Assembly (NCBI GenBank): GCA_036796255.1
Contig: DAIRDH010000103.1
Location: forward strand, 1-8,749
Source of the DNA: T3Sed10-241 sp036796255
Lineage (GTDB): Bacteria > Bacteroidota > Bacteroidia > Flavobacteriales_D > Cryomorphaceae
Length of the DNA stretch: 8,749 nt
Reading direction: 5' to 3'
Position 1 is the first letter of the stretch, and every line of letters begins with the position of its first letter. The notes beneath the pieces are model-generated. The model searched no databases, was not told where the DNA came from, and saw nothing but the letters and a program-made list of their open reading frames with translations. The position numbers and the translations under genes were made by a program. Shown piece after piece: positions 6,442 through 8,749 of the stretch.

Positions 6442-7617
6442 ATGAACGCATATATCGTATCAGGATTCAGAACAGCGGTGGGCAAAGCACCCCGCGGCTT
6501 CTTCCGCTTCACCCGCCCCGATGACCTCGCGGCCAAGGTGATACAGCACATTATGAAAACGCAGCCCAGCATCGAACATACAGAAATAGACGATGTGATA
6601 GTGGGCAATGCCACCCCCGAAGCCGAGCAAGGCCTCAACGTGGGCCGCATGATATCGCTTATGGGCCTCAACACCGACAAGGTGCCAGGCATGACCGTAA
6701 ACCGTTACTGCTCTTCAGGCCTTGAGACCATCGCCATCGCTTCCGCAAAAATACACAGCGGCATGGCCGATTGTATCATTGCAGGTGGCGTGGAAACCAT
6801 GTCGCCCATTCCCTTTGGAGGTTGGCGGCTGGTGCCAAATGCCACTGTGAGCAAGCAGCATCCAGATTGGTATTGGGGCATGGGCTTGACCGCTGAGGCT
6901 GTTGCCAAAGACTATAAAGTGTCGCGCGAAGACCAGGATGAGTTTGCCTATGGCTCCCACAAGAAAGCCGCTGCGGCAATTGACGCTGGCCGTTTCAATG
7001 ACGACATCGTACCGATTGAAGTAGAGCAAATTTTCCTGAAAGGGGAGAAGCGCGAGAGCAGGAAATACACGGTCGATACCGATGAGGGCCCGCGCCGTGA
7101 TACCACGCCTGAAGCCCTGGCAAGGTTGCGACCCGTATTTGATGCCAGGGGTACCGTAACTGCGGGCAATGCCTCTCAGACATCTGATGGTGCAGCCTTT
7201 GTAATGGTGGTTTCTGAGGCTTTTTTGAAAAAGCACGACCTCACGCCCATCGCGCAGCTTAAGAGCTACCACGTAGCTGGCCTCGAACCACGCATCATGG
7301 GAGTAGGGCCAATTTACGCCATTCCTCAAGCGGTAAAGAAGGCTGGTCTTACGTTGAATGATATTGAATTGATCGAATTAAATGAAGCCTTTGCATCACA
7401 GTCACTTGCCATTTTGCGCAAGCTGGAGCTCAATCCTGACCTTGTGAATGTAAACGGCGGAGCCATTGCTTTGGGACACCCCTTGGGATGCACTGGAGCA
7501 AAATTGACCGTACAACTGTTTAATGAAATGCGCCGTAGAAAGAATAAATACGGTGTAGTGACCATGTGTGTAGGAACCGGACAGGGAGCTGCCGGCGTGT
7601 TTGAATTGTTGAATTAA
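6442..7617 (+). CDS. fadA: Acetyl-CoA acyltransferase (3-ketoacyl-CoA thiolase)
   Basis: 391 residues, the standard length of this thiolase class. It cleaves 3-ketoacyl-CoA with free CoA to release acetyl-CoA and a shortened acyl-CoA, the last step of the cycle. All active-site parts are present: nucleophile C90 in VNRYCSSGLETI, the NEAFA motif at 314-318, H346 in GGAIALGHPLGCTGA, and C376 in TMCVGTGQGAAG. The segment GNASQTSDGAAF at 242-253 is also typical. The context with fadN and fadE argues for a degradative rather than a biosynthetic thiolase. ATG at 6442 is preceded by an A-rich leader (AAAACGCAAAAGAA) with no real Shine-Dalgarno, as usual in Bacteroidota. It is 30 nt after fadN and 20 nt before fadE, so one transcript is likely. 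Confidence 0.96.
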   Translation: MNAYIVSGFRTAVGKAPRGFFRFTRPDDLAAKVIQHIMKTQPSIEHTEIDDVIVGNATPEAEQGLNVGRMISLMGLNTDKVPGMTVNRYCSSGLETIAIASAKIHSGMADCIIAGGVETMSPIPFGGWRLVPNATVSKQHPDWYWGMGLTAEAVAKDYKVSREDQDEFAYGSHKKAAAAIDAGRFNDDIVPIEVEQIFLKGEKRESRKYTVDTDEGPRRDTTPEALARLRPVFDARGTVTAGNASQTSDGAAFVMVVSEAFLKKHDLTPIAQLKSYHVAGLEPRIMGVGPIYAIPQAVKKAGLTLNDIELIELNEAFASQSLAILRKLELNPDLVNVNGGAIALGHPLGCTGAKLTVQLFNEMRRRKNKYGVVTMCVGTGQGAAGVFELLN

Positions 7618-7637
7618 TCTTTAAAAACCCAGAAATT

Positions 7638-8749
7638 ATGGCAGACGTAAAAGAAAAAAAGGCCATTCGTGGCGGCGAGTTTCTTATTCGCAGCACTGAG
7701 CCTTTCGAAATGTTCATTCCCGAAGAGTGGAGTGAAGAGCACCAAATGATTGCGCAATCTTGTATTGACTTCATCAATGCTGAAATCGTGCCCAACCTCG
7801 ATCGCATGGATGCCATGGAAGAGGGCTTTATGCAAAGTGCACTCGACAAGGCTGGTGAGTTGGGACTGCTCGGTGTGAGCATTCCAGAGCAGTACGGCGG
7901 GCTGGGCCTCGACTTCAAGTCGAGTATGCTGGCCGCTGAGGCACTTGGTGCAGGGCATGCATTCTCAGTAGCATACGGTGCACATACAGGCATTGGTACA
8001 TTGCCAATTTTGTATTACGGCAATGAGGAGCAAAAACAAAAATACATTCCTAAACTTGCTACAGGTGAGTGGAAAGCTTGCTATTGTCTTACAGAGCCTT
8101 CATCGGGCTCGGATGCAAACAGTGGCAAAACACGTGCAAAGTTGACCGACGATGGCAAGCATTACATCATCAACGGGCAGAAAATGTGGATCACCAATTC
8201 TGGCTTTGCAGATGTATTTATCGTCTTCGCAAAAATCGACGACGATAAGAACCTAAGTGCTTTCATCATAGAAAAGGGCAGCGAAGGCATCGAGCTCAAT
8301 CCCGAGGAGAAGAAGATGGGTATCAAAGGAAGCTCTACCCGGCAGGTGTTCTTCCACGATGTGAAAGTTCCGGTTGAAAACATGCTCAACGAGCGTGGAA
8401 TGGGATTCAAAATTGCATTGAATATCCTCAACATTGGCCGCATCAAGCTGGCTACTGGAGTACTGGGTGGTATGAAAGATACCATTGACCACAGCATCAA
8501 GTACGCAAATGATCGCAATCAGTTTGGTCGGCCCATTTCGAAATACGGTGCCATTCGCTTTAAACTTGCAGAGCAGGCTACGCGCACATATGTTCTGGAA
8601 TCAGCCTCTTACCGCATTGCTCAAAATATTGAAGATGCCATAGCCAGCCTCGAAGCCGAAGGTATGCCTAAAGGGGACGCAATTTTGAAAGGAATAGAGG
8701 AGTATGCTGCTGAGTGTGCCATGATGAAGGTATTCGGTAGTGAAGGCCT
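7638..8749 (+). CDS. fadE: Acyl-CoA dehydrogenase, 5' part (3' end outside window)
   Basis: FAD-dependent enzyme for the first step of beta-oxidation, making trans-2-enoyl-CoA and passing electrons on, probably to electron-transfer flavoprotein. ATG at 7638 opens a frame that stays open for 370 codons to the window edge. Residues 1-34 are an N-terminal extension (GGEFLIRSTEPFEMFIPEEW) that I know from the roughly 600-residue FadE/YusJ-like branch, so about 200 or more residues should lie beyond the edge. The N-terminal helical domain includes LGLLGVSIPEQYGGLGL at 76-91. The acyl-CoA dehydrogenase signature C-L-T-E-P-S-S-G-S-D-A-N-S is at 150-162, with the flavin-contacting MWITNSGFADVFIVFA at 183-198. 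The C-terminal helical domain begins near 252 (ERGMGFKIALNILNIGRI) with DRNQFGRPI at 292-300. The catalytic Glu of this branch should lie further downstream and cannot be checked. The leader TTAAAAACCCAGAAATT resembles that of fadA. Confidence 0.95.
   Translation, partial: MADVKEKKAIRGGEFLIRSTEPFEMFIPEEWSEEHQMIAQSCIDFINAEIVPNLDRMDAMEEGFMQSALDKAGELGLLGVSIPEQYGGLGLDFKSSMLAAEALGAGHAFSVAYGAHTGIGTLPILYYGNEEQKQKYIPKLATGEWKACYCLTEPSSGSDANSGKTRAKLTDDGKHYIINGQKMWITNSGFADVFIVFAKIDDDKNLSAFIIEKGSEGIELNPEEKKMGIKGSSTRQVFFHDVKVPVENMLNERGMGFKIALNILNIGRIKLATGVLGGMKDTIDHSIKYANDRNQFGRPISKYGAIRFKLAEQATRTYVLESASYRIAQNIEDAIASLEAEGMPKGDAILKGIEEYAAECAMMKVFGSEG

Noticed and set aside
6715..7329. Minus-strand ORF of 204 codons inside fadA
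   Set aside because: It is antisense to the thiolase with all active-site motifs present; no motif of its own.

Overview
The window looks like part of a chromosomal contig from a member of the Bacteroidota, probably a flavobacterial or cryomorph-like lineage. This is inferred from three things: A-rich translation starts with almost no Shine-Dalgarno sequence, a small DUF5684-type membrane protein with the ending typical of that phylum, and the MarR/fad gene arrangement. No mobile element, tRNA, rRNA, CRISPR array or phage gene is visible. The gene content is mostly housekeeping and central metabolism. I did not find a clearly new system.

Layout: (1) 1-1607, + strand: 3' part of alaS (alanyl-tRNA synthetase), running in from the left edge. 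(2) 1593-2045, - strand: a four-helix inner-membrane protein that converges on alaS and overlaps its end by 15 bp. (3) 2046-2342: an AT-rich space between divergent genes, holding a 29-codon small ORF and two short dyads. (4) 2343-3370, + strand: a secreted protein of unknown family with a signal peptide, a long N-terminal part, a coiled coil, and what looks like the first strand of an OmpA-type domain. It is cut by (5), a 100-N assembly gap at 3371-3470. (6) 3524-8749, + strand: a tight operon of a MarR-type regulator, fadN (fused 3-hydroxyacyl-CoA dehydrogenase/enoyl-CoA hydratase), fadA (thiolase) and fadE (acyl-CoA dehydrogenase, cut by the right edge).

The last four genes form a near-complete fatty-acid beta-oxidation spiral. 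FadE makes the trans-2-enoyl-CoA, the hydratase half of FadN hydrates it, the dehydrogenase half of FadN oxidises the 3-hydroxyacyl-CoA, and FadA cleaves off acetyl-CoA. The order fadN-fadA-fadE matches the Bacillus subtilis fadNAE operon, but here the operon is headed by its own MarR-family gene. A perfect 18-bp inverted repeat (8-bp arms) lies 15 nt before the MarR start and is a good candidate operator for autoregulation of the whole unit. MarR and fadN overlap by 4 bp (ATGA), and the next two spacers are 30 and 20 nt, so the genes are probably co-transcribed.

The items most worth checking are the operator, the in-frame stop just before the GTG start of the secreted protein, and what lies in the assembly gap.
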